A DNA stretch of 64,000 nt from Drosophila pseudoobscura (GCF_009870125.1 NC_046683.1:4464001-4528000); one strand, 5' to 3'; shown: positions 21,101 through 34,339, counted from the stretch's first letter. The notes: generated by a model not told the origin, from the letters alone. Numbers and translations are program-made.

Positions 21101-24100
21101 GCCGTCGCCAGCTCCCAGCTGGAGCTCTTCACGGAGTCCGTCATGGAGACGGCGGTCGAGTGCTGGCAGTGGGTGCTGACCGCACGGCAGGACCTCGAGC
21201 TGTGCTTCATCCAGGAGATGGTCAGTGCCTGGCAGACGACCTTCGAGAAGCGCATGGGTCTGTTTGCCCTCGAGCAGGAGGTCACCCATCCATTGGCCGC
21301 CTACGAGGGCTGCAAGCTCGTGAGCAGCCCCATCCTGATTGTCCCGCACCTCATCTGGCTGCAGCTGCTCTCGGAGATGGTGGACACGGCCAAGTACTGC
21401 AACCGGGACAAGGTGGAGATGTTCTGCCTGCTCCTGCACCGCTGCCTGCCCATTCTGAAGAGCAGCCGACAGAACCGGCAGGTGGCCACCGTCGGCTGTC
21501 GCTTCAAGCTGCTCCAGTGCGGCCTCTCGCTGCTGCAGGGCAACACCATACCCAAGTCGCTGGCGCGGAACATATTGCGCGAGAGGATCTACTCGAACGC
21601 CCTCGACTACTTCTGCGGCCCGCCCACCTGCCCCGTCCAGAGCAGGGACCAGCTGCTGGACGACATAATGATTCTGCTGAAGTTCTGGCAGACGATGCGC
21701 AGCGAGAAGAAGCACTTGGTCACCTCCGAGGTGGGGGACTACGACATGGCGGGCCATGCCTCGGGCAGCTCCAACCAAATGCTGGGGGTCAAGGCCAATC
21801 CGGAGACGGCCTCGCTCATCAGCGGCGGGGCCGACTACTCGATGCGATCGATGAGCGCCTCTGGGAATGTGACTGGTGGCAGCAGCGGCTGGTACAACAC
21901 CATACCCCACTCGACGTCGACGCTGTCGAAGCGCTCGAATCGCTCCAAGCGGCTGCAGTACCAGAAGGACTCCTACGACAAGGACTACATGAAGAAGCGC
22001 AATCTGATACTCGAGCTGCTGGCCGTCGAGCTGGAGTTCCTCATCACCTGGTACAATCCCAATAGTCTGCCCGATCTGATAGTGCCAGGTATGTTGTCCC
22101 TCAGTCCTTGAGTCCTTCAGCCCTTGAGTCCTGTATCTTTGTTTCGTACCCAATTCAAACGCAGGCGAGGAACAGATCACCGAGTGGCGCAATCGTCCGT
22201 ACAAGGTGAACGTGTGGCGGGACTATGCCCGCCTGGCCTGGTGCTACAATCCCTCGCTGGCCGTCTTCCTGCCGCAACGTATCAAGAATGCCGAGATCAT
22301 CGACGAGGAGGTATCCCGCCTCGTCTGCTCCGATCCGATTGCCGTCTGTCATATACCGGAGGCCCTCAAGTATCTGTGCACCACCAAGAATCTGCTTCAG
22401 GAGAGCCCCGATCTGGTGTACATACTCTCCTGGTCGCCCGTCACCCCCATCCAGGCGCTGTCGTACTTTTCGCGCCAGTATCCGTCGCATCCGCTGACCG
22501 CCCAGTACGCGGTCAAGTCGCTCTCCTCGTTCCCCGCCGAGTCCGTGCTGCCGTACATTCCCCAACTGGTGCAGGCCCTGCGCCACGACACCATGGGCTA
22601 TGTGGTGGAGTTCATCAAGAACATCTCGAAGCGTTCGCAGATCGTCGCCCACCAGCTCATCTGGAACATGCAGACGAATATGTATATGGACGAGGACCAG
22701 ATGCATCGCGATCCCAATCTGTACGAGGCGCTGGATCTGCTCTCGCAGAACATCATAGCCTCGTTCTCGGGCGCCGCGAAGCGATTCTATGAGCGGGAAT
22801 TCGATTTCTTTGGCAAAATAACAGCCGTCTCTGGCGAGATACGATCCTTTGCCAAGGGCATGGAGCGAAAGAATGCCTGTTTGGCGGCCCTTAGCCGCAT
22901 CAAGGTGCAGTCGGGCTGTTATCTGCCCTCGAATCCAGAGGCCATGGTCCTGGACATTGACTACAGCAGCGGCACGCCCATGCAGAGTGCGGCCAAAGCG
23001 CCGTATCTGGCCCGTTTTCGTGTCTATCGGTGCGGCATCACCGAGCTGGAGACCCGAGCCATGGAGGTGTCCAATAATCCGGTATGTATCTCCCTCTCGC
23101 TCTATCTCTCTCTCTCTCACTCGCTCTCTTTTCACTCCTTGCGTATGCGATTTGTTTTGACAGAACTCCCAGGAGGATGCCAAGATAACGCTGGGCGTCG
23201 AGTCGTGGCAGGCGGCCATCTTCAAGGTGGGCGACGATGTGCGCCAGGATATGCTGGCGCTTCAGGTGATCACCATATTCAAGAATATCTTCCAACAAGT
23301 CGGCCTCGATCTGTTTCTGTTTCCCTACCGTGTCGTGGCCACAGCTCCAGGCGTAAGTACAACCATTCCATCCAGAAAGACAATGTTGACTGAGATGCTC
23401 CTCCTTCTGCTTAGTGCGGCGTGATCGAGTGCGTGCCGAATGCCAAGTCACGCGATCAGTTGGGCAGGCAGACAGACTCGGGCCTATCCGAGTACTTCCA
23501 GCATCAGTATGGCGACGAGAGCTCCAAGGAGTTTCAGGCGGCGCGGGCGAACTTTGTGAAATCGATGGCCGCCTACTCGCTGATCGGGTATCTGCTGCAG
23601 ATCAAGGATCGCCACAACGGCAACATCATGATCGACAAGGATGGCCACATCATACACATCGGTGAGAAGCGGAGACGAGGACACAGAGGGGGGATTACTG
23701 ATTGGCGGGCTGCCCGCGTGTTTTCTTGTCTTTCTCCAGATTTCGGCTTTATGTTCGAGTCATCGCCCGGTGGCAATATCGGCTTTGAGCCCGACATGAA
23801 GCTCACGGATGAGATGGTCATGATTATGGGCGGCAAAATGGACTCGCCCGCCTTCAAATGGTTCTGCGAGCTGTGCGTGCAGGCCTTCCTGGCGGTGCGC
23901 CCCTACCAGGATGCGATTGTGTCTCTGGTCTCGCTGATGCTCGACACGGGGCTGCCCTGCTTCCGGGGACAGACGATCAATCTGCTCAAGCAGCGGTTCG
24001 TGGCCACCAAGAACAACAAGGAGGCCGCCGCCCACATGCTCTCCGTCATACGAAACTCTTATCAGAATTTCCGCACGCGTACCTACGACATGATCCAGTA

Positions 24101-24125
24101 CTATCAGAACCAGATACCCTACTAG
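15040..24125 (+). CDS. PI4KIIIalpha: phosphatidylinositol 4-kinase III alpha
   Basis: Ten coding exons: 15040-15135, 15329-15542, 15609-16688, 18670-19183, 19256-20221, 20302-22088, 22165-23081, 23164-23352, 23415-23661 and 23740-24125. They encode 2131 residues and all joins keep frame. A long helical-repeat N-terminus fills most of the chain, with a Ser/Gly-rich insert near residues 204-236. The C-terminal PI3/4-kinase domain shows the ATP-binding Lys in FKVGDD (about 1879), DDVRQD (1882-1887), catalytic DRHNGN (1986-1991) and DFG (2004-2006), and it ends QNQIPY. The family makes PI4P at the plasma membrane, recruited by EFR3 (rolling blackout in flies) and TTC7. Size and ending match the family. 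The start is the first ATG after in-frame stops; a second Met lies two codons later. The donor of exon 5 is ambiguous between CA|GTGCGT and TG|GTAATA. I chose the latter because it preserves CVKCVADQVF, which resembles the family pattern. Motif 1 lies upstream. Confidence 0.96.
16689..18669 (+). other. PI4KIIIalpha intron 3, 1981 nt
   Basis: By far the longest intron of the gene; the others are 62-193 nt. Donor G|GTAAGA, acceptor CCCCACAG. It holds a 32-nt CT tract at 18073-18104 extended by CTGT variants to about 18150. A 191-codon open frame (17079-17654) has no recognisable motif and is not supported by splice logic. I see no nested gene. Confidence 0.7.
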
Positions 24126-25600
24126 GTGTGGTTCCTGGGCTCCCTGCTGCTATTCCTGCTGTTATTGTTAGCCAAACAAAAAGTGTGTTGTATTATTTTT
24201 TTTCTATTTCTTAGCCTAAATATCGACTTATTTCCTTATCTTTGTTTCGGTTTGTCCCCCGCCCCCCATCCCCTTTTGGTAGTACTTATTAAGGTGTTGA
24301 AAGTTTTTCGAAGATTTTACGATGCATACACAGATATATATATAGAAAGATATACACATATACTATATATATATTAAATCAATTATAGGGCAATATGTTG
24401 TTCAATGTATCTGTTACCTACATATATACACAAAAACCATTAAAGTATACTATATACACACATATATACATATATGTATATGTATTTAAAGATATACGAT
24501 ACGATACGAGAACGATAAGTGTCGCCGCTAGTTGGTGGACCGGAAAGGAAATACGAATAATTCCATTATACGAAAGATATTCAATGTATTCATATTGTAT
24601 TCATTTTATTCGATCGGACGGACAGAGGCATTATTGAAATATACAAAAGAGTCACTGTTTGTTAATAACCTGACATCTTGTTGTAATTTAATCATTTATC
24701 ATTATGTGCTCTTATAATTCGTTTTGCGATTGTTAGTCTGCGATGCCCCTCACGCGTATCGACGGCAATGTCCTAATATTCCTTCCTTTTCTTAATTAAT
24801 TCAATTTTAAAAAAACGTCCCATTTTCATGACAAATTATGAACACAAAATGAACCAACCGCTTAATCGAACTGTATTCAATGGATAACATTCGTTTGTTT
24901 TGGCCCCCGTTTCGTCTTTTAGTTTCCTTTAGTTTATGAAGCTATTATTTCAAAAGAACTGGGCTTTCGCGCTCAGCGTTATCGATTGAACATATCTAAA
25001 AATTTTAAATAATACCGATACTTTTCGAGAATCGAGAGAACATATTCGATCAATCCCGAACACAATCGCTTTATGCTTGTGCAGTATTTGGCATATAATG
25101 GTATATTTCTGAGCGGCTGACGGTATATCTGATCGATAATTGAAAATTGTATACGCTTCATACCATTTTCTAGTCTTTTCCAGTATTTTTTAAGTATGGA
25201 CTCACCCTCTTGCCCAATGCACAATGTAAAAATCGTGTAGATATGCCATTTAAAGCCATATTCCAAGCCACATCGAATTCTAATTCGTGATAAGCATCGA
25301 ATTCCTGATTGTTCTACATCAAAATCTTAATTATTTTAAAATGTCGGTAAAAAGGCATTTCAAAAAGGGTATAACAGGCGCTTTTCACACTGGCGCTTCC
25401 ATGGTGCTTCTATTGGAAAAAAAACGGCCAAACATGTCAACAAAAGTACACATTTCCCCTTCAGGTGTCGCACTCGATAATTACACCAAAATGTAGTTAA
25501 TATTCAGCAAATGTGTAGTTAGTGTGTAGTTAGCATGTGAAAGCATTCTTTTGTGGAAATTGCTGTTGACCGGTTTTACTTAAAACCAACCCGATAAAGA
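24126..25600. other. PI4KIIIalpha 3' end and intergenic spacer
   Basis: The 3' UTR is T-rich, then strongly TATACA-rich (24320-24500), with ATTAAA at 24372. At 25095-25140 two motif-6-like elements (TGGTATATTT and ACGGTATATC) are followed by ATCGAT, and other ATCGA sites lie at 24980-25050. Two short frames (24979-25266 on minus, 25287-25496 on plus) show no motif. Confidence 0.45.
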
Positions 25601-25609
25601 AATAATTTC

Positions 25610-25644
25610 GTCAGTATATTTCTGAGGGTCAGACGGTCACACTG
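25610..25644 (+). promoter_or_regulatory. motif 6 plus motif 1 core promoter
   Basis: GTCAGTATATTT (25610-25621, perfect KTYRGTATWTTT) is followed by CGGTCACACTG (25634-25644, perfect YGGTCACACTR) in the same orientation. Together with the spacing this is the classic arrangement of a Drosophila housekeeping promoter. A start site is expected within about 20-60 bp to the right. Confidence 0.7.
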
Positions 25645-25667
25645 CTGCTCTCTTCTGCAACAAACAA

Positions 25668-25940
25668 ATGAGTCGTAATTTTGAATGGGCTATAATAAAG
25701 GGTATGGCCAACAGGCAGAAACAGCCAAGAAAAATTTCAAGGTTCCCACGAACCTCACCTCGCACGTCGCGTGTGAGGACAATATACCTTGAAGACAAAA
25801 TCGTCTTTTCGTCTCCAAGGTATATTGGACAAATGTGGTGGATTTTACCTTGCATGCATTGCATATTCTGGGCGATGCTGCCTGTTTTTCACACCCTCTT
25901 TTTCCTCGCCCTAAGTAGTAAATGTGTAGTGGCCGTGTAG
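25668..25940 (+). CDS. possible 90-codon ORF just downstream of the motif 6/1 promoter
   Basis: ATG at 25668 lies 24 bp after motif 1, in ACAAACAA context (a good fly start context), and opens 90 codons. The N-terminal 40 residues are basic. The C-terminal half is hydrophobic and aromatic (around WWILPCMHCIFWAMLP) and could be a membrane segment. I recognise no family. The frame overlaps a set of inverted repeats at 25739-25830, so an RNA role is equally possible. Confidence 0.25.
   Translation: MSRNFEWAIIKGMANRQKQPRKISRFPRTSPRTSRVRTIYLEDKIVFSSPRYIGQMWWILPCMHCIFWAMLPVFHTLFFLALSSKCVVAV
25780..25827. repeat. 12-bp perfect inverted repeat with extended imperfect stem
   Basis: CAATATACCTTG at 25780-25791 pairs perfectly with CAAGGTATATTG at 25816-25827. 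The intervening GAAGAC/GTCTC-like bases extend the stem imperfectly. Two smaller inverted repeats sit just upstream: AGGTTC/GAACCT near 25739-25754 and CCTCAC/GTGAGG near 25753-25778. Confidence 0.7.
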
Positions 25941-25995
25941 TTGCCGTGTAAGATGTAATAAATTAACATCCAACACCAAATGAAACAAATTACTT

Positions 25996-26013
25996 TATCG
26001 ATAAGTCACACTG
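25996..26013 (+). promoter_or_regulatory. DRE joined to a motif-1-like site, candidate distal sgg promoter
   Basis: TATCGATA (25996-26003) overlaps AAGTCACACTG, which has one mismatch to motif 1. It sits upstream of a ~1.5-kb GT/A-rich stretch with the look of a 5' untranslated exon that ends in a good donor at 27530. The assignment to shaggy is inferred from order and orientation. Confidence 0.5.
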
Positions 26014-26029
26014 CTTGCCTCCGAAAAAT

Positions 26030-27255
26030 TAAACATTAAACACGAATAAACGTGAAAAACGCACGCGCGGCGCATAATTATTTTTTCGTTTAGTGAAAGT
26101 GTAAGTAGTTGTGCCAGTGCTCCATGTTGTTGGTGTTGTTGCAGCGGCAGCAGCGCCCCTCTGTGCACAAATACACATACCACACGGACACGGGGGCCGC
26201 CGCCATGTTAAAATGGCAAAAAAGTTAGTCGTCGTCGGCATTCGATAAATAATCACACTCTCCAACAAAACGCACGCATACATATACGCATATACGAATC
26301 GAAAAGCGAATAAAAACGAATAATCCGCAAATACTCAATGGAAAAAAGGGGGAACTAAAAAAAACGCCAAGTACAAAGTGCCAAAAAAAAAAAATACTTA
26401 TGTATATGTATGCATATAGTTATATATGTATTGTACAACGTGAACAGCGAAAGAGAGACGCACGCGTTGTAAGTAAAAGTAATTAGAACGAGAAGCCTGT
26501 ACAAAGCGGAGAAGAGTAGGCGAAGAAGGTAGCAAAAGTGCCAATGAAAACCCATATGCAACTTTTTGTTTTTTCCAAATTTTTTTTTTTTTGGTAGGAG
26601 CAGGAAAGTATATGCGGAAGCAAGGTGTAGCAAATGGAAAAAGTCAGCAGAGCAGCGGCCGCGGCCTCTCTCTGCCCTCTGCGTGTGTGTTTGTGTGTGC
26701 GCGCGTGCCTTTGTGTGTGTGTGCGTGAGGCGGCAGCTAAAAGAAAGCAGTAAAAAAAATTAAACGAAAAGAAATGTAGAAAAAATGTATATACCTAAAA
26801 ATGAATAATCGTATATTAACAATTTATATATTTTTTTAAATAAATACAAATTCGGGGCGCTCGCCACTGTGTGCTTGTGTGTGTGTGAGTGTGTTCACTC
26901 TGCTCTCTCTCTTTTTTCACCCCATTCGTGCGCCTGCATATACATATGTGTGTATGTGTGTGTGTGGCTGCTTTACTTTTGTTAATTACAAAAAAAAAAG
27001 AAGAAAAAAATGTATTAAAGGGGAAGTTCTGTGAAGTGGTGGGGAGAGTGTTCTGTAAGCAGTGCAAATTCAGTACAAAATTCTACACGAAAATTGGAAT
27101 AGCGTTACACAAGCTCCCCCGCTGCCGAAACTAAACTCTCCTTCTCTCACTCTCTCCCTGCCCCCGCCCCCGCCCCAGCCCATGCAGTACCCTCCCACTT
27201 CCTTATGGCGATAGGTGAACAAGTGTACGTGAGTGTCGCGTGTCCCTCGCCTATT

Positions 27256-27287
<32 letters not shown>

Positions 27288-27530
27288 ACTTCAATGGTTT
27301 TTTTTTCGAGTGCTGTGCTGTAAAAATTGAATGAATAAATAAATACAACATGAAATTGTTGCAAAGGAAAAACAACAAACAAACACATGGACAGGCACAC
27401 ACACTCCGCTCCGCTCTGCTCCGCGCCGAAAGCGAATGAACATAAAACTGCAATTGACGACGTTGCTGCCAATGCCTATGGCCTGCGCTGACGTCGCCGT
27501 CGCCGTCGCTGCACAGTGGAGCAAAGTCAG
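26030..27530 (+). other. sgg: candidate 5' untranslated exon of sgg
   Basis: The stretch between the DRE/motif-1 promoter and AAAGTCAG|GTGAGT (donor at 27531) is asymmetric in composition (A- and GT-rich), has no significant frame, and carries CA/TG tracts and a GC-box-like CCCCGCCCCCGCCCC near 27161-27176. The next strong acceptor in the same direction, before the MSGRPR exon, is at 34796. The exon is inferred; cDNA would settle it. Confidence 0.35.
27255..27281 (+). repeat. TG microsatellite
   Basis: About thirteen TG units. Comparable CA/TG tracts in the locus occur near 28974-29000, 29802-29822, 38821-38852, 39004-39017, 45268-45291, 45797-45829 and 54345-54363. Confidence 0.9.
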
Positions 27531-30500
27531 GTGAGTCGTAGCGCCAGGAGCGCATTGTGAAGGAAGCGCAGTGTCTTATCTAGGGTCAGGGCGAGGGAGA
27601 GGGGGTATTTGACCAGATATTTCCAGGGCAGTGAAACATAGGCATCGCCTTTTTTCATTTGCTATATGACGTTTATGTTTGTACCTATGTGGATTGTCAG
27701 TTGCAACTGTCATATTGGATCATTATGTCATCAGGGAATGACCAGGCGGATTAGTAAACCTTCCCTGAAAGATAGCATATATAGTATATAGAACGGTGTT
27801 TCTGTTGTGGTAGCCCAGCAAAGGGGCAAGACAATCATCTACCCTTTGGAGCTGATCGGCTAAACGGATTCATTTCATGTCATCCCCCAAATGATCTCTC
27901 CCCACAGAAGCCTCAAACAAGTGTTCCGACTGTTGCCAATGCTTTTGATTTCACCCTTCATTCCGACTGTACATTATTTATGAGTATTGTCACGTGATCT
28001 CACGGGGTATCTCTCATGGTAATCCCCAAGATCCTACATTTTCGAAATAATAAAAGCGGCAGCGGCATGGACGGGGGGGATTACTCATGCTGTACGAGGA
28101 GATATGGAGATGGAGGAGGTGGGTCGTTCGGTCTGTCTGTAGTGGGTTGGGGCCCATCGTACGAGTAATTGATGATATTTATTTGTGACCCACTGTGCCG
28201 CCAGTGACGGATAGACGAACAGACGGACGGACAGACGTATGGGTGCCGGCAATGCGGCGATGATTCCATAATGAACCGTACGGCGCGCCGGTCGAAAGGA
28301 ATTTCAATTAAATAAAATGAAATTTGTGCGAAAATTCTTTGTGTCGCGTTGGCTTTGATTCATGTTGTTGTTGTTGTTGTTGGTTGTTGGTGGTGCACCC
28401 TCATCATTATTCTGGTTGCAAAGTGCAATTTTTGGATTGAAAAATGACATTGAAAATGACTCTAAGACAGACACTGAAATACGGAAAATACAAGTCCTAC
28501 AGAGAACCAGAGAGAGGAAAAGTCCCCTTCAAATGAAAGGGATCCCCGATAAAGAAATAATCTAATCAATTGGTAGGCAGTCCCATTCTGGTCTTTATTA
28601 TTTATTACAAGTCACGCGTGAAATTTGATGACTGTCTAGAGTTTTATTTGATGTCAAATGGAAGGGGGACTACTGCATGCAGGCCATGCAGCGAGAGGGA
28701 GAGAGAGAGGGACAGAGAGAGAGAGAGAGAGCAAACCCACGCCCACGCCACACACACATACATCGGTATGAAGTCATGCCAAAAGGTTGAATGCCAGAGT
28801 TGTCAACTTCCTGTGGCGGCACACAGACACGTGCGAGAGGGAGATGGGGAGAGCCGAAGAGCATGGCCTGGCAACCTATTACGGAATTATTTAAAACAAG
28901 TTTCTTTCGGGCTCTGCTCTGCTTTTCTTCCACACAGCTGTTTGTGTCCTACCAATACAGATGCAAGCACATGGTGTGTGTGTGTGTGTGTGTGTGTGTG
29001 CCGTTTCGTTAGCAACACTTTTTTTCTGCCCAGGCTGCGCGTGCCAGAGTTGTCCTTCGCCTGCGCGTGACATTCCGATACTTTGTACACAATTTTATCG
29101 ATTACCGCATAGCAGGAGCCACCCAACAGCCCCAGCAGGAGCCCCCAGCAGCAGCAGCAGCTGGTGGTGCGCCACCACCTGGCCATTTCATAAAGATGTA
29201 TATAAAAACAATAATGTGGTTATTATTTTCATATACCCATTCATTGCTCCTTTCTTTAAGGATATCGGGGGCATCCCCAACCGAACCGAACCGAACCAAA
29301 CCGAAGCGAAGCGAACCGAACCGACACACGACGAGGCGGCGGCGGCTACCCTGTGCCACTGGCCTGGCCTGGCGCACTAGTTGCGCCCCCACTGCAGGCG
29401 CAGCAGCAGCCACATTCCGCCTGGTGCCAGTCAAAGCTGGATGGATGCCTTAAGTCTGATGCGGCGTCCTTGCTGTATTTGTCCCCCCTCTCCACCACCC
29501 CCCACCCCCTTTGTTTCGGGCACTCGGTGTTTGCCTTCTTTCACGAGGCACTGCCTCGTTGTCGTCGTTTTTCGTCCTCGTCGTCATTGTCGTGGGGCGG
29601 GGGGCGGGAAGGGTGCTTCCAAAATCAATGCGATGATTTTTCTTGCTACACAAATTTTACGCTGGGTCTCTCTGACGTTTTTGTGTATTTTCGCTACTTT
29701 TCACACAAAATATTTGTCGAATTTTTTCTATGCTTGTGTGTGTCGTTTTCCTGTGCGGCAATCAGCTGTTCTTAGAGCAGGAGCTTACATAATTGCACGC
29801 GTGTGTGTGTGTGTGTGTGTGTCACGTGTGTCTTTTTTGGGGGGTGCTGCTGTGACGCTTGCCTCTGAACTCTGAACTCTGCTGACTAACGGGGTATTAC
29901 TTCATGCCGTCACGTGGTTAGAGCGGCAGGATACACTGCCTAACACTTGTTAAGTGGTTAACTGCTTGTCGAGTGAAATCTGTGAATCTCCAACTGCTTT
30001 CCTTTTTTTTAAGTGCAATGATTTTTGTGAGTAACAGCTGGAATACTGCTGTAAAGTGTCTCAAGAATTCATTCGTGAAAAGGCAATATTGTTCTGCGAC
30101 ATCGATGGAAGGATTCACTGAAACCCGCCGTAAGTTGTTTCGGAGATTATCCAAACCGCGGCTCAACAGCTGAGACCCTGACGATCAGCTGACACTGATC
30201 AGGGCGGCGGAAAGAGCCCACAAAAGAGAATGAGTCCGACCAAACGTGTAATCTATGAACGATTCTATCGCTATCTACTGATAGAATTAACCTGGTATTC
30301 CTTTGTGTGTGTGTTCGTTTTCGAAACAAAAGAATAAAGTGCAAATATAAAGATTTAAAACTCCGCTACTCATTCCATGCGATAAGATTATGATGGGCTT
30401 GGGGGTAGTGGGGGTTTGGGGGGGTGTTCGTGTTCGGTTCGACTTCTTTGTTGCTTAATATACATAACATACATGTGTACGTACACAGGTACTATATTTA

Positions 30501-33500
30501 TTTCCATGACATTACGTAGTTTTACCTTTGTTTGTGGCTCTATGGCCCAGCTCTTGCGTTTCGAAAAGTGTTTGGTGTTTGGTGTGATTCAGAATCTTTT
30601 TTTTGGATGGTCGGGGAGGGGACTCAAACGTAGTAAATAGTTTTAGCCGCTGTTGGTTGGTGGCTAGTCAAGTCAAGTGGAAACATTTTATCGACAGCTG
30701 TTTTTGTTTTACAGACAGCTGTCGATCGAGTGGGGTAGTAGAAAGAACAGGCTCGGAAAGTGATTAGCGTGGAAGCAGTGCTCTGGTTTACTGTAATTGT
30801 CAAGCAGTGCTGCAGTCCAAGATCAAAGCGCAACGTCTGAAAGCAGTGCCAAGCAGTAGACACACTAAATCAATAGTCAGTAGTTTTTTATATATGTTTT
30901 TCTTTGTTTTCCAGTCTTCATTTTCGCTCTTTCGCTCTCGCCCCTTGGGAACCAAAGTCCTCTTTAGGATGAAAGGATGAGAATGAGAACCCTCGAAAAC
31001 CCAAAGAGAAAACACGCAAAGGATTGTGGCACCTCCTCCTTCTGCTGTGGCACCTCTTGGGCTGCTGATTGGGGCGCGTGTATCAATAAATAAAGCAACT
31101 AAAAATACGTGTGAGAAGCACGCGAAAATAGCCGGCGCGAAGAGAGTGGAATACGGCCAGAGGTCGAGAGGGGGGCATGGCGGAGAGAGAGTAGAGGTGG
31201 TGGTGGTGGGGGAGGTGGAGGCGGTGGGCCCGAGGAATTTGTGACGTGCGGAAAAGAAGCAGCTTTCAGCTTTTGTTGCTGCGGGGGCGAGTACCCAATG
31301 GACCCGGCCCCCCTTTTTTGCCTAAAAATAGAAACCAATTGGCGACAACAAACAGATATTGGGTCGGGGGAAAGAAAGATCGGGTGGGGTATATGGTATA
31401 TGACTGGGTTCTAAAATTCAATAAATAATTAATGGAGGTGGAGGTGGAGGGGGAGGGGGAGGGGGAGTCGTTTCCCCGCGGGACAGCTCTGATGGACATT
31501 CGATGAAGTGCCGGGCAATCTGTGAATTATGTTTGGAATCGAACGAGTTCTTGCCCCGATCCCTTCCTGCCACAACCAGAGGGTGTTGGGGAGCTTTGGA
31601 CCTTGAACGAATCTTCGCCAGAGGCTGCCTGGACTCCTGGGCTGCAATTAAATTGTTTTCGAATGGGTTTCGGGTTTCCAGATGCCAGAAATAATATTGT
31701 TTTGAAGCTTTATTGATCGATAAACAAACACAGATAGGCGACAGCATGGGGGAACTCAAATTTGTTTATAGAGAAAACAAAAAAGGGCACGCGCTGAGTC
31801 GCGAGTGTGGCAGGGGCCTCAATTTTCAGTTTGGTGTTCGATTTCAAAGGCTTACCCTTTCTCTCTCTCTCCCTCGCTCCCTCGCCTCCCTCTCTCTTGC
31901 GAAAAGAGAGACCCAGAGAGCTTTTCCACTCGTGCAGACCTCTTCCTCATGCGGCATCTGTGGCTGCTGCCAAAATGTTTGCCTTGACGCTTTCAACCTT
32001 GATGGATACACTCCCCCCCCCCCTCCCCCCAAGCCCCTGCTGTTTGCCAGCAAATGCCATAGCATACTTTTTGGAGTGTCCTTCTCCCCCCCGCCCCACT
32101 TCTTTTGTGCTGTTTCAAGCGCCCAGCGTCGCCTTGACTGGGCATTGATTTATTTTTGCTGGGGGTTTTTTTTTTGTGTGTGCCTTGCCCCACTCTCTCT
32201 CTCTCGACCGTCCTGGGCGGACCCCAGCGGTCGATAATTGATAGCCATCCGCATAGCCTTCCTTCCCTCCATTGATGATGGCATCCCCCCCCCCCCACAC
32301 CCCGTTTCTGGGGGAAATTGGACAACAAAAAAATGCCCTGTGGGATGGGAAACAAACATAAATTAAGGCACCCAAAATATTTGAAATAATTAATTTTTTT
32401 TATCAACAAAATATTTGTTTAAAAATTATTTCCTTCCAAGAAATTTCCGATTTTAAAAATTGTTTGCTTTTCAAATCCTTTTTTTTTTATTTTGCTCTTT
32501 TTTTGTTAGTAGGATATAGTGTTTCCCTTTTGTTTTTTCTACCCATATCAAATGTCGGGGCTTTTGGGGCCTGACAGGACGCCCCCCAATGGTATTCCTC
32601 CTCCATTAGAAGAGGGGCATGTCTGTCGTCCTCGCATACTCTGTCCCATAAATGGAGCCCTTCCGTAAATGATATAAATTCGCTTTCCAGGAGATCCTTA
32701 AACATATATTTTCGCATTCCACCGACTTCCGACGCCTCTTCCTTTTTCATTTGGTTCAGAAATAATGCGCTTGATATTCAATTGATTAATATCGATGCAT
32801 ACCTAAAGCCCAGTAACAAAATCATTCTAATCTAGTACACGACATGTATTTTGTTTATGGGTGCTCCATCCAGCGGACGATCTGTGTGTGTGTCTGTGTG
32901 AGCACAGATCTTCGTTCAATCGAACAGATCAAGAAAATTGTCTTAAGATGAACGAACTCGTTCGTGCGCCAACCACCGGCTCACTCGCTTCGATCGCTCG
33001 CGCCGATATGAGTCCACGAAGATGAAAAACAAAATATATACATATGACCGATCTTCACATCCCTTTTCTATTTGATGTTAGTGGCTAGTGTTGGTTATGT
33101 GTTGGAAAGTGTTGAAAAGTGTGTGCTTATTACATTTGAGCAGTAAAATTCTTGTGGATGGCTTCCATAAAATCAAATCAAAATCATTTGCAGCAACCCT
33201 GCCTCCCTTCCTCCCTTTCCCTCTCCTGCCCACCTGTATGGGGTGGGTGGAAGGGGGTGCCCTGGTGACGTACGACCTTCGCCTCATTTCACTTCGTTTT
33301 TGCACACATTTTTCTTTGGTCAAATTTTGAATGAGAGCTAATTGAATGAATGGAAATGTAAGCTAGCTGGTGCAGTGGTGGGTAGGCTATAGGGTGGGGG
33401 AGGGGGAAACGGGGACTTTGCGGCATTTGGGTTTTGTGGGTCAAATGGCTGCCGTCGTCGTCGTCGCCGTCGTCGCATGACGACAGCGCGTCCTCGTCGT

Positions 33501-33726
33501 CGTGGTGTCGCCATTGTTGCTGTCTCGCTTGCTCTTTACTTTGCGTCCCCCTCCCCCCCACACCAACCTCCTCCTCCAGTCCCTTCTTGGAGAGTGCTGG
33601 CCCTGCCGCCCCGTCGTAATTTTTTTTGGCATAGAATTTATTGCATGCAGTTTTTTTGGGGCCGCGGCCGGCTTTTGCGTGGTTGAGAGTCATAAATTAT
33701 GTGCTCTCTCTCTTTGCTGTGTGCTT

Positions 33727-33762
<36 letters not shown>

Positions 33763-34339
33763 AGTCTCTTTGGGAGCTTTTGTTGTTGTTGATCTATTTA
33801 AAAATGAAATGGTGTCATTGTCAGGCGGTCGCTTGCAATTGGCACACGGCCCATGCCCAAGCCCATGCCTCTCCGCGCTCTCTCTCTCTCTCTCTCGCGC
33901 TCTCTCCACTCTCTGGGGAGGGGAATGTACACAGTCAATTAGGGAGCCACTTAATCAGCCTGCCTTCCGACCGTTTGGTTCGACGTTTAATTGAATTGTT
34001 GGTGTTTTTTTTGCTTTTGCTTTTGTTATCCTTTATTATTACTCCAATTATTTTAGCGATAAAAGCTCGAGGGAGGGGGGGCTCGAGCCCCCCATATGGA
34101 TCGACCAATTTGAGCCACGCCCAAGCAGGGCATAGACAAAGGCCCTCCACCCCCCGCCCCCTACTACTACGCCACTGCACTGCACTGACTGACAGTCGGT
34201 TCTTTCGTTTTGTTTCCCTTTTGCTCATCTTCTTACTCTCTTGTGCTTTCTCCTCCCCTTTGGTCTTTTGCTTTGATTAACATCTGTTTGTGAATTACGG
34301 TCCAATTTATAGCCTTAACACGAGAGAGGGAGACCCAAG

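Noticed and set aside
20995..22065. 356-codon plus-strand frame in another phase of PI4KIIIalpha exon 6
   Set aside because: The kinase frame is the one conserved with the family; this one is an Ala/Gly/Pro-rich frame-shifted shadow.
20453..22204. 583-codon open frame on the minus strand
   Set aside because: It lies antisense to PI4KIIIalpha exon 6. The GC-rich third positions of the sense gene remove stops on the other strand. It has no start context, no splice logic and a low-complexity His/Gln/Val-rich product.
33699..34280. 193-codon Ser/Leu-rich plus-strand frame
   Set aside because: Created by a CT microsatellite; the rest of the frame shows no protein-like pattern.
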